NCBI GenBank assembly: GCA_025455895.1
Contig: JALOLQ010000032.1
Span: 1-10,805 of the forward strand
Source of the DNA: Solirubrobacteraceae bacterium
GTDB lineage: Bacteria > Actinomycetota > Thermoleophilia > Solirubrobacterales > Solirubrobacteraceae
DNA length: 10,805 nt
Direction: 5' to 3'
The position numbers were made by a program, and so were the translations under genes. The stretch's first letter is position 1; each line of letters starts with the position of its first letter. Below, one piece after another: positions 1-8,554 of this stretch. Under the pieces are notes generated by a model. The model was not told where the DNA came from and did no database searches. It saw only the letters and a program-made list of their open reading frames with translations.

Positions 1-575
1 CGATCGAGGTGATCGGGGGTCACGTTGAGGATCAGCCCGACCTGCGGGGCGAAGGCGAGCGCGTCCTCGAGCTGGAACGAGCTGGCCTCGCAGACGATCG
101 TCGCCTCGGCGCCGACCCGGCCCGCCAGCGAGGAGACCGCGGTCCCGACGTTCCCGGCGACCGCGACCTCGCGCCCCGCCGCACGCCAGATCTCTCCCAG
201 CAGCTCGACCGTCGTCGTCTTCCCGTTCGTCCCCGTGACGGCGACGAACGGCCGGCCGATCAGCCGCCAGCCGACCTCGAGCTCGCCGACCACCGGCAGC
301 CCGCGGCGCAGCGCCTCGGCGATCACCGGCGCCTCACGCGGGACCCCCGGGCTCTTGACCACCGCGCGCGCCCGCTCGAGCTCCGCGAGGCCCTCCACCC
401 CGGTCCACACCTCGAGGCCCTCGGCGCGCAGCGCCTGCGCCTCCCCCGGCGTGCCCGCGTCGACGCAGATCACCGGCTCGCCGTGCGCCCACAGCGCCCG
501 CGCGGCCGCCGCGCCGGAGCGCGCGAGCCCGACCACGAGCCACGGGCCGACGGGCAGCGGCGGACGGTGCAGCAT
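1..575 (-). CDS. murD: MurD, UDP-N-acetylmuramoyl-L-alanine:D-glutamate ligase (N-terminal part; runs off the left edge)
   Basis: MurD adds D-glutamate to UDP-MurNAc-L-Ala in the cytoplasm, the second stem-peptide step of peptidoglycan synthesis. The frame from the ATG at 575 is open to the window edge and gives 191 codons of an enzyme usually about 440-470 residues long. Visible landmarks are a Rossmann-like start with VGLARSG (residues 15-21), the ATP-binding P-loop GTNGKTTT (115-122), GNVG (141-144), SSFQLE (165-170) and LNVTPDHLD (183-191). SSFQLE and the GNVG context fit MurD rather than MurC, E or F. An AGGGTGG element about 5 bases upstream supports the ATG, although an in-frame GTG lies 9 bases further up. 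It starts 49 bases after the cobalamin-binding gene. The C-terminal ligase domain lies outside the window. Confidence 0.95.
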   Translation of the reverse strand, partial: MLHRPPLPVGPWLVVGLARSGAAAARALWAHGEPVICVDAGTPGEAQALRAEGLEVWTGVEGLAELERARAVVKSPGVPREAPVIAEALRRGLPVVGELEVGWRLIGRPFVAVTGTNGKTTTVELLGEIWRAAGREVAVAGNVGTAVSSLAGRVGAEATIVCEASSFQLEDALAFAPQVGLILNVTPDHLD

Positions 576-624
576 GGCGCCCACCCTAGATGGTCGATTC
601 CGCGAGCTCCGCCCGCGGCGCGCG

Positions 625-1314
625 TCAGTTCAGCTCGGCGCGCTGGACGAGCGCGTCGACCGTCTCGACGGCGTCGGCCACGTGCAGGCAGCGCGCGATC
701 CCGGGCCCGACCGAGCGCACCTCCTCGGCGGCGCGCCCGCCGATGACGATCGGCGTCCCCGCCCGCACGTCGTGGATGAGGTCGACGGCGACCGGGAGCA
801 TCATCGCCGTCGCCGGTCGCCCGACGGTGATCCCGACGACGTCCGGCGCGTGGCGCTCGACGGCGACCACGAGCTCGTCGAGCGGCAGGTCGGCGCCGAG
901 CAGGCGCACGTCGTAGCCGGCGTGGAGCAGGACGCTGGCCGCCATCTCCAGCCCGAGCACGTGCCGCTCGCCCTCGAGCGCCGTGAGCAGCACGCGCCGC
1001 GACGCGCGCCGGCGGGCGACGCGGAAGTGCTCGCGCTGGAGCGCGATCACCCGCGTGGAGACCTCGGTGGCCAGGTGCTCGTCGGCGACCGACAGCTCAC
1101 CCGCCGCCCAGCGGTCGCCGACCTCGCGCATCGCCGGCGCGATGATGTCGCCGCCGATCACCGTCTCGGGCAGGCCCGCGTCGATCGCCTCGCGGATCGC
1201 CCGCTCGGCCTCGCGCTCGCGGCCCGCCACCAGCGCGGCGCGGTAGGCCTCGCGCAGCGCTCCGGCGGTGGCGCGCAGGTGCTCCCCGATCGGCTGATGC
1301 TCCGGCAGGTCCAT
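625..1314 (-). CDS. Stand-alone cobalamin (B12)-binding protein, CarH-type sensor module without a DNA-binding domain
   Basis: The protein has 229 residues. Residues about 15-90 look like the helical B12-binding cap and carry W69-x9-E79-H80 within WAAGELSVADEH. Residues about 107-225 look like the Rossmann-type cobalamin domain, with E116-x-H118-x2-G121 supplying the presumed lower axial histidine and IGG (191-193) near the nucleotide loop. In the CarH/LitR family, W-x9-EH lines the adenosyl side of AdoCbl and E-x-H-x2-G binds cobalt; those proteins also have an N-terminal MerR-type helix-turn-helix, which is absent here. Corrinoid methyltransferase proteins share the fold but usually have D-x-H-x2-G. 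The likely role is a B12- or light-dependent switch acting through a partner protein, in the manner of AerR/PpaA; this is inference. The start is fixed by a GGGGAAGG ribosome binding site 7 bases upstream. Its position between mraY and murD is not part of the canonical cluster. Confidence 0.88.
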   Translation of the reverse strand: MDLPEHQPIGEHLRATAGALREAYRAALVAGREREAERAIREAIDAGLPETVIGGDIIAPAMREVGDRWAAGELSVADEHLATEVSTRVIALQREHFRVARRRASRRVLLTALEGERHVLGLEMAASVLLHAGYDVRLLGADLPLDELVVAVERHAPDVVGITVGRPATAMMLPVAVDLIHDVRAGTPIVIGGRAAEEVRSVGPGIARCLHVADAVETVDALVQRAELN

Positions 1315-1321
1315 GGCGGTG

Positions 1322-1329
1322 CCTTCCCC
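1322..1329 (-). promoter_or_regulatory. Ribosome binding site of the cobalamin-binding gene
   Basis: On the minus strand GGGGAAGG lies 7 bases before the ATG at 1314. It is one of the clearest Shine-Dalgarno sequences in the window. Several neighbouring genes in the cluster lack a good one and seem to rely on overlap with the gene upstream, so this gene looks equipped for independent initiation. Confidence 0.7.
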
Positions 1330-1335
1330 GCCGCG

Positions 1336-1363
1336 ACCATACTCCCGCGCCCCCGGAGCGCAA
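1336..1363 (-). promoter_or_regulatory. Candidate internal promoter ahead of the cobalamin-binding gene and murD
   Basis: Read on the minus strand, TTGCGC (1363-1358) and TATGGT (1341-1336) are separated by 16 bases in the 58-base gap after mraY. They match the best-conserved positions of the vegetative sigma-factor consensus (TTG in the -35; TAT and final T in the -10). Initiation about 7 bases downstream would give a leader of about 15 bases containing the ribosome binding site. In GC-rich DNA such partial matches arise by chance, so this is tentative. Confidence 0.3.
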
Positions 1364-1372
1364 AGCCCCTGA

Positions 1373-2341
1373 TCAGGAGATCGACGCCTGGTAGAGCGTG
1401 AAGCCGATCGCCGCGCAGACGACGGCGATGATCCAGAAGCGCAGGATGATCTTCGTCTCCGACCACCCGAGGATCTCGAAGTGGTGGTGGATCGGGGCCA
1501 TCAGGAAGACGCGCTTGCGGAACGTGCGGAACCAGAACACCTGGATCATCACGCTGAGCGCCTCGATGACGAAGATGCCGCCGAGCAGGATCAGCAGGAA
1601 CTCGGTGTTCGTCATCACCGCCATCGCGCCGATCGCCCCGCCGAGGCCGAGCGAGCCGGTGTCGCCCATGAAGATCGTCGCCGGGAAGGCGTTGTACCAG
1701 AGGAATCCCACGCAGGCCCCGACGACGCAGGCGCTGAGCAGCGCGAGGTCGGCGCTGCCGGTCGTGATGTAGGTGATCCCGATGTAGGCGAGCATCACGA
1801 TGCCCGCGCAGCCCGCGGCGAGGCCGTCGAGGCCGTCGGTGAGGTTCACCGCGTTCGCGCTGCCGGCGATCACGAGGTAGATCAGCACCGGGAAGAAGAT
1901 CCCGAGGTCGACGCTGGCGTCGACGAAGCGCAGCCGCACCGTCGTCGAGAGCCCGGCCTGCTCGGTCGCCACCCACCACAGCGCCACCGAGATCAGCACC
2001 GTGCCGATGAGCTTCGTGCGCCCGCGCAGCCCGAGCGAGCGGCGCTTGACGATCTTCACCCAGTCGTCGGCGAAGCCGATCGCCGCGCAGGCGAGCATCG
2101 TCCCGAACACGCCGATCGCCCGCCAGTCGCCGTTCGTGAGGATCAGGAACGGGACGCTGATCGCGAGCATGATGATCACGCCGCCCATCGTCGGCGTGCC
2201 CGCCTTGGCGTGGTGGCCGGCCGGCCCCTCCTCGCGGATGTGCTGGCCGAACTGGCGGTCGTGCATGAACGCGATGAACTTCGGCGAGAGGAAGACGCAC
2301 AGCAGCAGCGCGGCCGTGCCGCCGATCAGGACCTCGCCCAC
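1373..2341 (-). CDS. mraY: MraY, phospho-N-acetylmuramoyl-pentapeptide transferase
   Basis: MraY moves phospho-MurNAc-pentapeptide from UDP to undecaprenyl phosphate at the inner face of the membrane, making lipid I. The 322-residue polytopic membrane protein is of normal family length. Diagnostic motifs are QFGQHIREEGP and GTPTMGG (about 30-54), the aspartate pair in FADDW (D92-D93), NAVNLTDGLDGLA (163-175), FMGDTGSLGLGG (224-235) and the histidine cluster APIHHHFE (282-289). These hold the Mg-binding and nucleotide-binding residues of the family. Translation probably starts at the GTG at 2341, 3 bases after the murF stop, which leaves one short transmembrane helix before the conserved cytoplasmic loop as expected. 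No strong ribosome binding site is visible, so coupling to murF is likely. The C-terminus ends at a TGA inside a short palindrome. Confidence 0.97.
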   Translation of the reverse strand: MGEVLIGGTAALLLCVFLSPKFIAFMHDRQFGQHIREEGPAGHHAKAGTPTMGGVIIMLAISVPFLILTNGDWRAIGVFGTMLACAAIGFADDWVKIVKRRSLGLRGRTKLIGTVLISVALWWVATEQAGLSTTVRLRFVDASVDLGIFFPVLIYLVIAGSANAVNLTDGLDGLAAGCAGIVMLAYIGITYITTGSADLALLSACVVGACVGFLWYNAFPATIFMGDTGSLGLGGAIGAMAVMTNTEFLLILLGGIFVIEALSVMIQVFWFRTFRKRVFLMAPIHHHFEILGWSETKIILRFWIIAVVCAAIGFTLYQASIS

Positions 2342-2344
2342 CGC

Positions 2345-3657
<1,313 letters not shown>

Positions 3658-3658
<1 letters not shown>

Positions 3659-5097
3659 CAGCCCGCGAGTGCCTCGAGCGCGGCGCGCGCCACCTGCGCG
3701 TCGTCGAACGGCAGCACGCGCCCGCCGGCGTCCTGGCCCTGCTCGTGGCCCTTGCCGGCGATCAGGACGACGTCCCCGGGCGCGGCGCGCCCGAGGGCCG
3801 CCGCGATCGCGTCCGCGCGGTCCTCGATCGCCTCGACCTGCGCCGGCGCATCCGCCGGGACGCCGCCGAGGACCTGCGCGATGATCGCCGCCGGGTCCTC
3901 CGAGCGCGGGTTGTCCGAGGTGACGATCGCGACGTCCGAGGCGCCGGCGGCGATCGCGCCCATCTGCGGGCGCTTGCCGCGGTCGCGGTCCCCGCCGCAG
4001 CCGAAGACGACGAGCACGCGGCCCGCGGTCAGCTCGCGGGCGGCGTGCAGCGCCAGCGCGAGCGAGTCCGGCGTGTGCGCGTAGTCGACCAGCACGGTGA
4101 AGTCCTGGCCGGCCTCGACCGGCTCGAAGCGCCCCGGCGCCCGCGCGGCGCCCGCGAGCGCCTCGCGCAGCAGGTCGTCGCCGGCCTCGCTCAGCGCCCG
4201 CGCGACGGCGATCGCGCAGAGCGCGTTGAGGACGTTGAAGCGCCCCGGCAGCGGAACGCGCCAGTCGCGCCCGTCGAGCGCGAACGTCGTGCCCGCCGCG
4301 TCCGCGCGCAGGTCGTGCGCGCGCAGGGCGGCGTCCTCGCTGTCGATCCCGACCCCGACCGTGCCCGGGAACTCGCCGGCCAGGCGGCGCCCGTAGGGGT
4401 CGTCGACGACGGCGATCCGCACCCGCGGCCCGGCGGTGAAGAGGCGGCGCTTGGCGTGGAAGTAGTCCGACATCGTCGGGTGGAAGTCGAGGTGGTCCTG
4501 GGTGAGGTTCGTGAACACCGCGGCGTCCCAGTGGACCGCGTCGGCGCGGTGCAGCGCGAGCGCGTGCGAGGAGACCTCCATCACGCACGCCGCGTCGCCG
4601 GCCTCGAGCATCCGCGCGAAGGTCGCCTGGAGGTCGATCGCCTCGGGCGTCGTGCGCACCGCGGGCTGCGCGACGCCGCCGACGACCTGCTCGACGGTGC
4701 CCAGCAGCCCGGTGCGCAGGCCGGCGGCCTCGAGCAGCGAGCGGGTGAGGAACGCCGTCGTCGTCTTCCCGTTCGTGCCCGTGATGCCGGCCATGCGCAG
4801 GCGCGCGGTCGGATCGCCGTGCAGGCGCGCGGCGGCGGGGGCCATCGCGGCGCGCACGTCCGCGACGAGCACCTCCGGGACGCCGAGCCCGAGCGGGCGC
4901 TGGACGACGAGCGCCGCGGCCCCGCGCGCCACCGCGCCGGGGGCGAAGTCGTGGCCGTCGCGGGTGAAGCCGGGGACGCAGAAGAAGAGCGTGCCGGGCC
5001 CGGCCTCGCGGTCGTCGTAGGCGAGCCGGGCGATCTCGACGTCCCCGGCTCCCGCGGCGGAGGGCCCGGCGTCGGCGAGGAGGTCGCGCAGCCGCAT
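3658..5097 (-). CDS. murE: MurE, UDP-MurNAc-L-Ala-D-Glu:meso-diaminopimelate ligase
   Basis: MurE adds the third stem-peptide residue in the cytoplasm. The 479-residue protein has the N-terminal UDP-binding domain, then the ATPase domain with GTNGKTTT (107-114), TTPEAIDL (149-156), MEVSSHAL (173-180), FTNLTQDHLDFH (195-206) and YFHAKRRLF (212-220), in which K216 is the expected carbamylated lysine. FNVLNALCA (287-295) follows. The C-terminal domain has DYAHTPDSL (338-346), GCGGDRDRGKRP (366-377) and DNPRSEDP (395-402). The DNPR signature marks enzymes that select meso-diaminopimelate rather than L-lysine, so the wall is predicted to be of the DAP type. The ATG at 5097 lies 21 bases after the ftsI stop. 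That gap has only a G-run as a possible ribosome binding site, and an inverted repeat fills the whole gap. Confidence 0.97.
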
Positions 5098-5118
5098 CGC
5101 GGGCAGGGTATCCCCGCG
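5098..5118 (-). repeat. Inverted repeat filling the ftsI-murE gap
   Basis: On the minus strand the 21 bases between the ftsI stop and the murE ATG read as CGCGGG, a 9-base loop, then CCCGCG, a perfect 6-bp stem abutting both codons. The only Shine-Dalgarno-like run (GGGG) would be paired within it. It could limit free initiation on murE and leave it dependent on ribosomes arriving from ftsI. Short GC stems are common at this base composition, so function is unproven. Confidence 0.45.
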
Positions 5119-6780
5119 CTACGACGGGGGGATGCGCAGGTAGGGCAGCGCGAACGAGGCGATCTTCCCGAACGCCGGGGCGGCGACCTCGCCGCCGTAG
5201 ATCGCGCCCTTCGGCTCGTCCACGAGCACGGAGATCAGCAGGCGCGGGCGCTCGGCCGGCGCCATCCCCACGAACGAGGCGACGTAGCGCTCCTCGGAGT
5301 AGGTGCCGCTGGCGGCGTCGACCTTGTTCGCGGTGCCCGTCTTGCCGGCCAGCTCGTAGCCGGGGATCGCGACCTCGCTGGCGGTGCCGCCCGGCGCGAA
5401 GACGCCGGCGAGCATCTTGCGCAGCTCGAAGGCGGTGCGGCTCGAGACGACGCGCCGGCCCGGCGCGCGGCGCACCGGCCGCCCGTCGACCGCCTGGACG
5501 ATCTGCGGGGTGCGCAGGACGCCGCCGTTGGCGATCGCCGAGTACGCGGCGGCCATCTGGATCGGGGTCACGAGCTCGCCCTGGCCGATCGGCAGGTTGC
5601 CCATCGAGGAGCCCGAGTAGTCGTCGAGGTCGAGCACGACGCCCTGCTCCTCGCCGGGCAGCGCGACGCCGGTCGGGCGCCCGAAGCCGAACCGGCGCAC
5701 CCAGTGGTCGAAGCGCTTGGCCCCGAGGCGCTGGCCGATCATGATCGAGCCGACGTTGCTCGACTGGGCCACGATGCCGGCGGTGTCGAGCGTCACGTAG
5801 CCGCGGTCGTGCGACTCGCCGATCAGCCGGTCGGCGACCTGGATCTTCGGCGGCAGGTTGAACGAGGTCGACGGCGTGACCTCGCCGTCCTCGAGCGCGC
5901 CGGCGACGGTGAACGCCTTGAAGGTCGAGCCCGGCTCGAAGGTGAAGCCGACGGCCCGGTTCTGCGTCGCCCACGCCGGCGCGGAGCCCGGGTCGTTGGC
6001 GTTGATCCGCGGCCAGTTGGCCATCGCCAGCACGTGGCCGCTGCGCGGGTCCATGACGATCGCCGAGGCGCCCTTGGGCCGGAAGGTCTCGCCGACGCCC
6101 TGGAGCACCTCCTCGGTGCGGGCCTGGACCTCGGCGTCGAGCGTCAGCCGCAGCCCGGCGCCGGGCACCGTCGGCGCGACGTCGCGCACGCTGATCGCAT
6201 CGCGCCCGCCGTCGAAGACGGTGCGCTGCTCGCCGTCGCGGCCGCGCAACGCCTTGTCGCGCTCGTACTCGAGCCCGAAGAGGCCGTTGCCGTCGGTGCC
6301 GACCGCCCCGATCACCTGCGAGGCGAGCATCCCCCGCGGGTAGGCGCGCAGGTAGCCGGGCGTCAGGTCGACGCCCTCGAGGCCGAGCGCCTTGACCTTG
6401 TCGGCCTTGTCGGCGGGCAGGCGGCGGGCGAGGTAGACGAACCCCGTGTCGCGCCGCGCCAGCTCCTTCACGAGCGTGGCCTCCTCGACGCCGAGGATCG
6501 GGGCGAGCTTCGCCGCGACGGCGACCGGGTTCTTCACGAGGTAGGGCGTCGCCGAGACGTCGTCGGCCGGCTCGCTCGTGGCGAGCGGCGCGCCGTGGCG
6601 GTCGGTGATCGCGCCGCGCCGGGCGGGCACGACGCGCTCGTCCACCTGCTGCGAGGAGGCGACGTTCGAGAGGCCGCCGCCCTTGACGACCCCCATGTAG
6701 CCGGCGCGCACGGCGGCGATCGCCAGCAGCCCGAGGAACAGCGCGAAGAGCAGCCCGATGCGGCGCTCGACGAGGTCCAT
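5119..6780 (-). CDS. ftsI: FtsI/PBP3-type class B penicillin-binding protein (division transpeptidase)
   Basis: FtsI cross-links septal peptidoglycan outside the membrane, working with FtsW and the FtsQLB complex. The 553-residue protein has a short cytoplasmic N-terminus and one transmembrane helix (about 7-28). A class B dimerisation domain includes RRGAITDRHG (54-63). The transpeptidase domain has the catalytic STFK (S285-K288) within FEPGSTFKAF, SSN (340-342) and KTGT (480-483), all intact and at normal spacing. There is no C-terminal PASTA domain, and the protein ends shortly after the last strand at LPYLRIPPS. The ATG at 6780 overlaps the stop of the ftsL-like gene by one base (TGATG). 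A GGAGG lies about 12 bases upstream, rather far. Its place between ftsL and murE is the canonical one for ftsI. Confidence 0.95.
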   Translation of the reverse strand: MDLVERRIGLLFALFLGLLAIAAVRAGYMGVVKGGGLSNVASSQQVDERVVPARRGAITDRHGAPLATSEPADDVSATPYLVKNPVAVAAKLAPILGVEEATLVKELARRDTGFVYLARRLPADKADKVKALGLEGVDLTPGYLRAYPRGMLASQVIGAVGTDGNGLFGLEYERDKALRGRDGEQRTVFDGGRDAISVRDVAPTVPGAGLRLTLDAEVQARTEEVLQGVGETFRPKGASAIVMDPRSGHVLAMANWPRINANDPGSAPAWATQNRAVGFTFEPGSTFKAFTVAGALEDGEVTPSTSFNLPPKIQVADRLIGESHDRGYVTLDTAGIVAQSSNVGSIMIGQRLGAKRFDHWVRRFGFGRPTGVALPGEEQGVVLDLDDYSGSSMGNLPIGQGELVTPIQMAAAYSAIANGGVLRTPQIVQAVDGRPVRRAPGRRVVSSRTAFELRKMLAGVFAPGGTASEVAIPGYELAGKTGTANKVDAASGTYSEERYVASFVGMAPAERPRLLISVLVDEPKGAIYGGEVAAPAFGKIASFALPYLRIPPS

Positions 6781-7589
6781 CAGCCGGCGGCCCCTCCGCT
6801 GGCGTCGAGGCCGCCCGTGGCGGCGGCGTCGGTCGTCGCCGGCGCGGGCTCGGCGGCGGGCGCGGGCTCGACCTCCGGTGCCGGGGCCGGTGCGGCGGCG
6901 GCCGGCTCGGGCGCGGCCGCGACGGGCTCGGGCGCGGCGACGGCCGCCGGGTCGACGGCGGGCTCGACGGCCTCCGCGGCGGCGGCGTCCTCGGGCAGCG
7001 GCGGCGCGGTGGTGGCGGCCGGGTCGACGGCGCTCGCCGCGGCCGCGGGATCGCCGCCGGTGCAGGCGCCCGGACGGCGGGCGTCGAGGTAGCAGAGCGC
7101 GCCCGCCCCGGGCATGACCATGCCGAGCTGCGCGGCGACGTCCTGGATGCGCCGGCCGGCGTCGAGCCGCGCGATCTCCGCGCGCGTGCCCGCGTTGGCC
7201 CGCTCGAGCACGGCCGCGCGCTCGACGTTCTGGCTGATCTGCGTGTTGAGCTTCAGCAGCGAGACCTGGAGGAAGACGAGGCCGAGCAGCATCGCGGCGA
7301 GGGCGACGATCAGTGCGCGCCCGCGCAGCAGGCCGGCGACGCGCGCCGCGGCGGCGCCCGCGTGCTGCGGGCGCACGCGGGGCAGCGACGGCCGCGGCAG
7401 CCGCAGCCGGCCGGGACGCGGGAGCGCGACGGCGGGCCCGGCGGTGCGGGCGGCGCGCGGGCGGGCAGGGCCGGAGACCCGGCGCGGCGCCCGGGGGGCC
7501 GCGCCGTGGCGCACGCGCCGGCGGTGGCCGGCGGCGGGCGGCGCGCCGGTGATCCGGCCGGCGGCGGTGGCGGCGGGCGGCGGGGTCAT
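6780..7589 (-). CDS. ftsL: FtsL-like divisome protein with long basic N-terminus and Ala/Pro/acidic C-terminal tail
   Basis: FtsL is a bitopic membrane protein that bridges FtsB/FtsQ and activates FtsWI. The frame gives 269 residues, far longer than typical FtsL (about 100-120). Residues 1-91 hold 20 arginines and no acidic residue or lysine. A transmembrane helix spans about 92-112. A coiled-coil-like stretch with heptad-like hydrophobics spans about 113-158 (LLKLNTQISQN to AQLGMVMP), the part that resembles the FtsL/DivIC family. Cysteines occur at 166 and 176. Residues 180-269 are Ala/Pro-rich with 14 acidic and no basic residues. Assignment rests on position between rsmH and ftsI plus the helix and coiled coil, since FtsL sequences are poorly conserved. 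The ATG at 7589 overlaps the rsmH stop (ATGA) and has a good GAGGGGAG ribosome binding site 6 bases upstream. Confidence 0.82.
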   Translation of the reverse strand: MTPPPAATAAGRITGAPPAAGHRRRVRHGAAPRAPRRVSGPARPRAARTAGPAVALPRPGRLRLPRPSLPRVRPQHAGAAAARVAGLLRGRALIVALAAMLLGLVFLQVSLLKLNTQISQNVERAAVLERANAGTRAEIARLDAGRRIQDVAAQLGMVMPGAGALCYLDARRPGACTGGDPAAAASAVDPAATTAPPLPEDAAAAEAVEPAVDPAAVAAPEPVAAAPEPAAAAPAPAPEVEPAPAAEPAPATTDAAATGGLDASGGAAG

Positions 7590-8554
7590 GCGGGGCTCCC
7601 CTCGAGCGTGTGCAGCTTGCGGGCGACGCGCAGGCGCGCGGAGCGCGAGCGCGGGTTCTCGGCGGCCTCGGCCTCGCCGGCGACGATGCCGCGGGTGAGC
7701 AGCTCGGCCTGCGGCACGCGGCCGCAGCGGCAGACCGGCAGGCCGGGCGGGCAGACGCAGCCGCGGGCGAGCTCGGCCAGGAAGCGCTTCACGCGGCGAT
7801 CTTCCAGGGAGTGGAAGGAAATCCCTGCAAAGCGCCCGTTCTCGCGCAGCAGGTCCCACGCCGGCGGCAGGCCCTCGTCGATCTCGCGCAGCTCGTCGTT
7901 CACGGCGATCCGGATCGCCTGGAAGACGCGCTTGGCCGGGTGGCCGGCGGCGAAGCGCGCCGGTGCGGGGACGGCGGCGGTCACGACCTCGACGAGATCG
8001 GTGGTCGTCCGCAGCGGGCGCCGCTCGCGCTCGCGCACGATCGCGCGGGCGATCCGCCCCGCGTAGCGCTCCTCGCCGTACTCGCGGAACGTGCGCGCCA
8101 GGCGGCGCTCGTCCCAGGTGCCGACGACGTCGGCCGCGGTGAGCGACTGCGAGGGGTCCATCCGCATGTCGAGCGGCGCCTCGGCGGCGTAGGAGAAGCC
8201 GCGGGCCGGGGTGTCGACCTGCATCGAGGACATCCCGAGGTCGAAGAGCACGACGTCGGCGCGCAGCCCCTCGTCGCGCAGGCCGGTGAGGCCCTCGGCG
8301 AACGCGGCGGGCACGAAGCGGGTGCGGCACGGGACCTCGCGCGCGAACACGGCGAAGCGCTGCGAGGCCTCGGGGTCGCGGTCGATCGCCACGAGCAGGC
8401 CGTCGGGGCCCAGGCGCTCGGCGATCAGGCGGCTGTGCCCGCCGGCGCCGAACGTCGCGTCGACGGCGACCTCGCCGGGGCGCGGGTCGAGGAGCTCGAG
8501 CGTCTCGGCGGCGAGGACGGGAAGGTGCTCGGTCGCCATCAGCATCGGGGTCAT
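7586..8554 (-). CDS. rsmH: RsmH (MraW), 16S rRNA m4C1402 N4-methyltransferase
   Basis: RsmH uses S-adenosylmethionine to methylate N4 of C1402 in the decoding centre of 16S rRNA. From the ATG at 8554 the protein is 322 residues, normal for the family. Motifs are the SAM-binding DATFGAGGHS (32-41), AIDRDPEA (56-63), FDLGMSSMQVD (104-114), ARGFSYAAEAPLDMRMD (117-133), PAKRVFQAIRIAVNDEL (206-222), GISFHSLEDRRVKRF (244-258), a CxC-x6-CxC pair (C266, C268, C275, C277) and NPRSRSARLRVA (300-311). Two further in-frame ATGs at 8545 and 8539 would give 319 or 317 residues. I chose 8554 because it overlaps the mraZ stop as ATGA, although no clear ribosome binding site precedes any of the three. Confidence 0.97.
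   Translation of the reverse strand: MTPMLMATEHLPVLAAETLELLDPRPGEVAVDATFGAGGHSRLIAERLGPDGLLVAIDRDPEASQRFAVFAREVPCRTRFVPAAFAEGLTGLRDEGLRADVVLFDLGMSSMQVDTPARGFSYAAEAPLDMRMDPSQSLTAADVVGTWDERRLARTFREYGEERYAGRIARAIVRERERRPLRTTTDLVEVVTAAVPAPARFAAGHPAKRVFQAIRIAVNDELREIDEGLPPAWDLLRENGRFAGISFHSLEDRRVKRFLAELARGCVCPPGLPVCRCGRVPQAELLTRGIVAGEAEAAENPRSRSARLRVARKLHTLEGSPA
7596..7603 (-). promoter_or_regulatory. Ribosome binding site of the ftsL-like gene
   Basis: On the minus strand GAGGGGAG lies inside the end of rsmH, 6 bases before the ATG at 7589. It supports that start codon for a gene whose N-terminus is otherwise hard to place by homology. Confidence 0.65.

Noticed and set aside
334..543. Short minus-strand open frame in the left end
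   Set aside because: It lies within the murD coding region in another frame and is Arg/Gly/Ala-rich. The murD frame running to the window edge carries all the motifs.
1368..1377. Palindrome CCTGATCAGG over the mraY stop codon
   Set aside because: Only ten bases, partly coding, with no T-run. Too short to call a terminator or operator.
3745..7092. Open frame of more than 1100 codons on the plus strand across murE, ftsI and the ftsL-like gene
   Set aside because: Same reason: antisense to convincing genes, biased composition, no domain.
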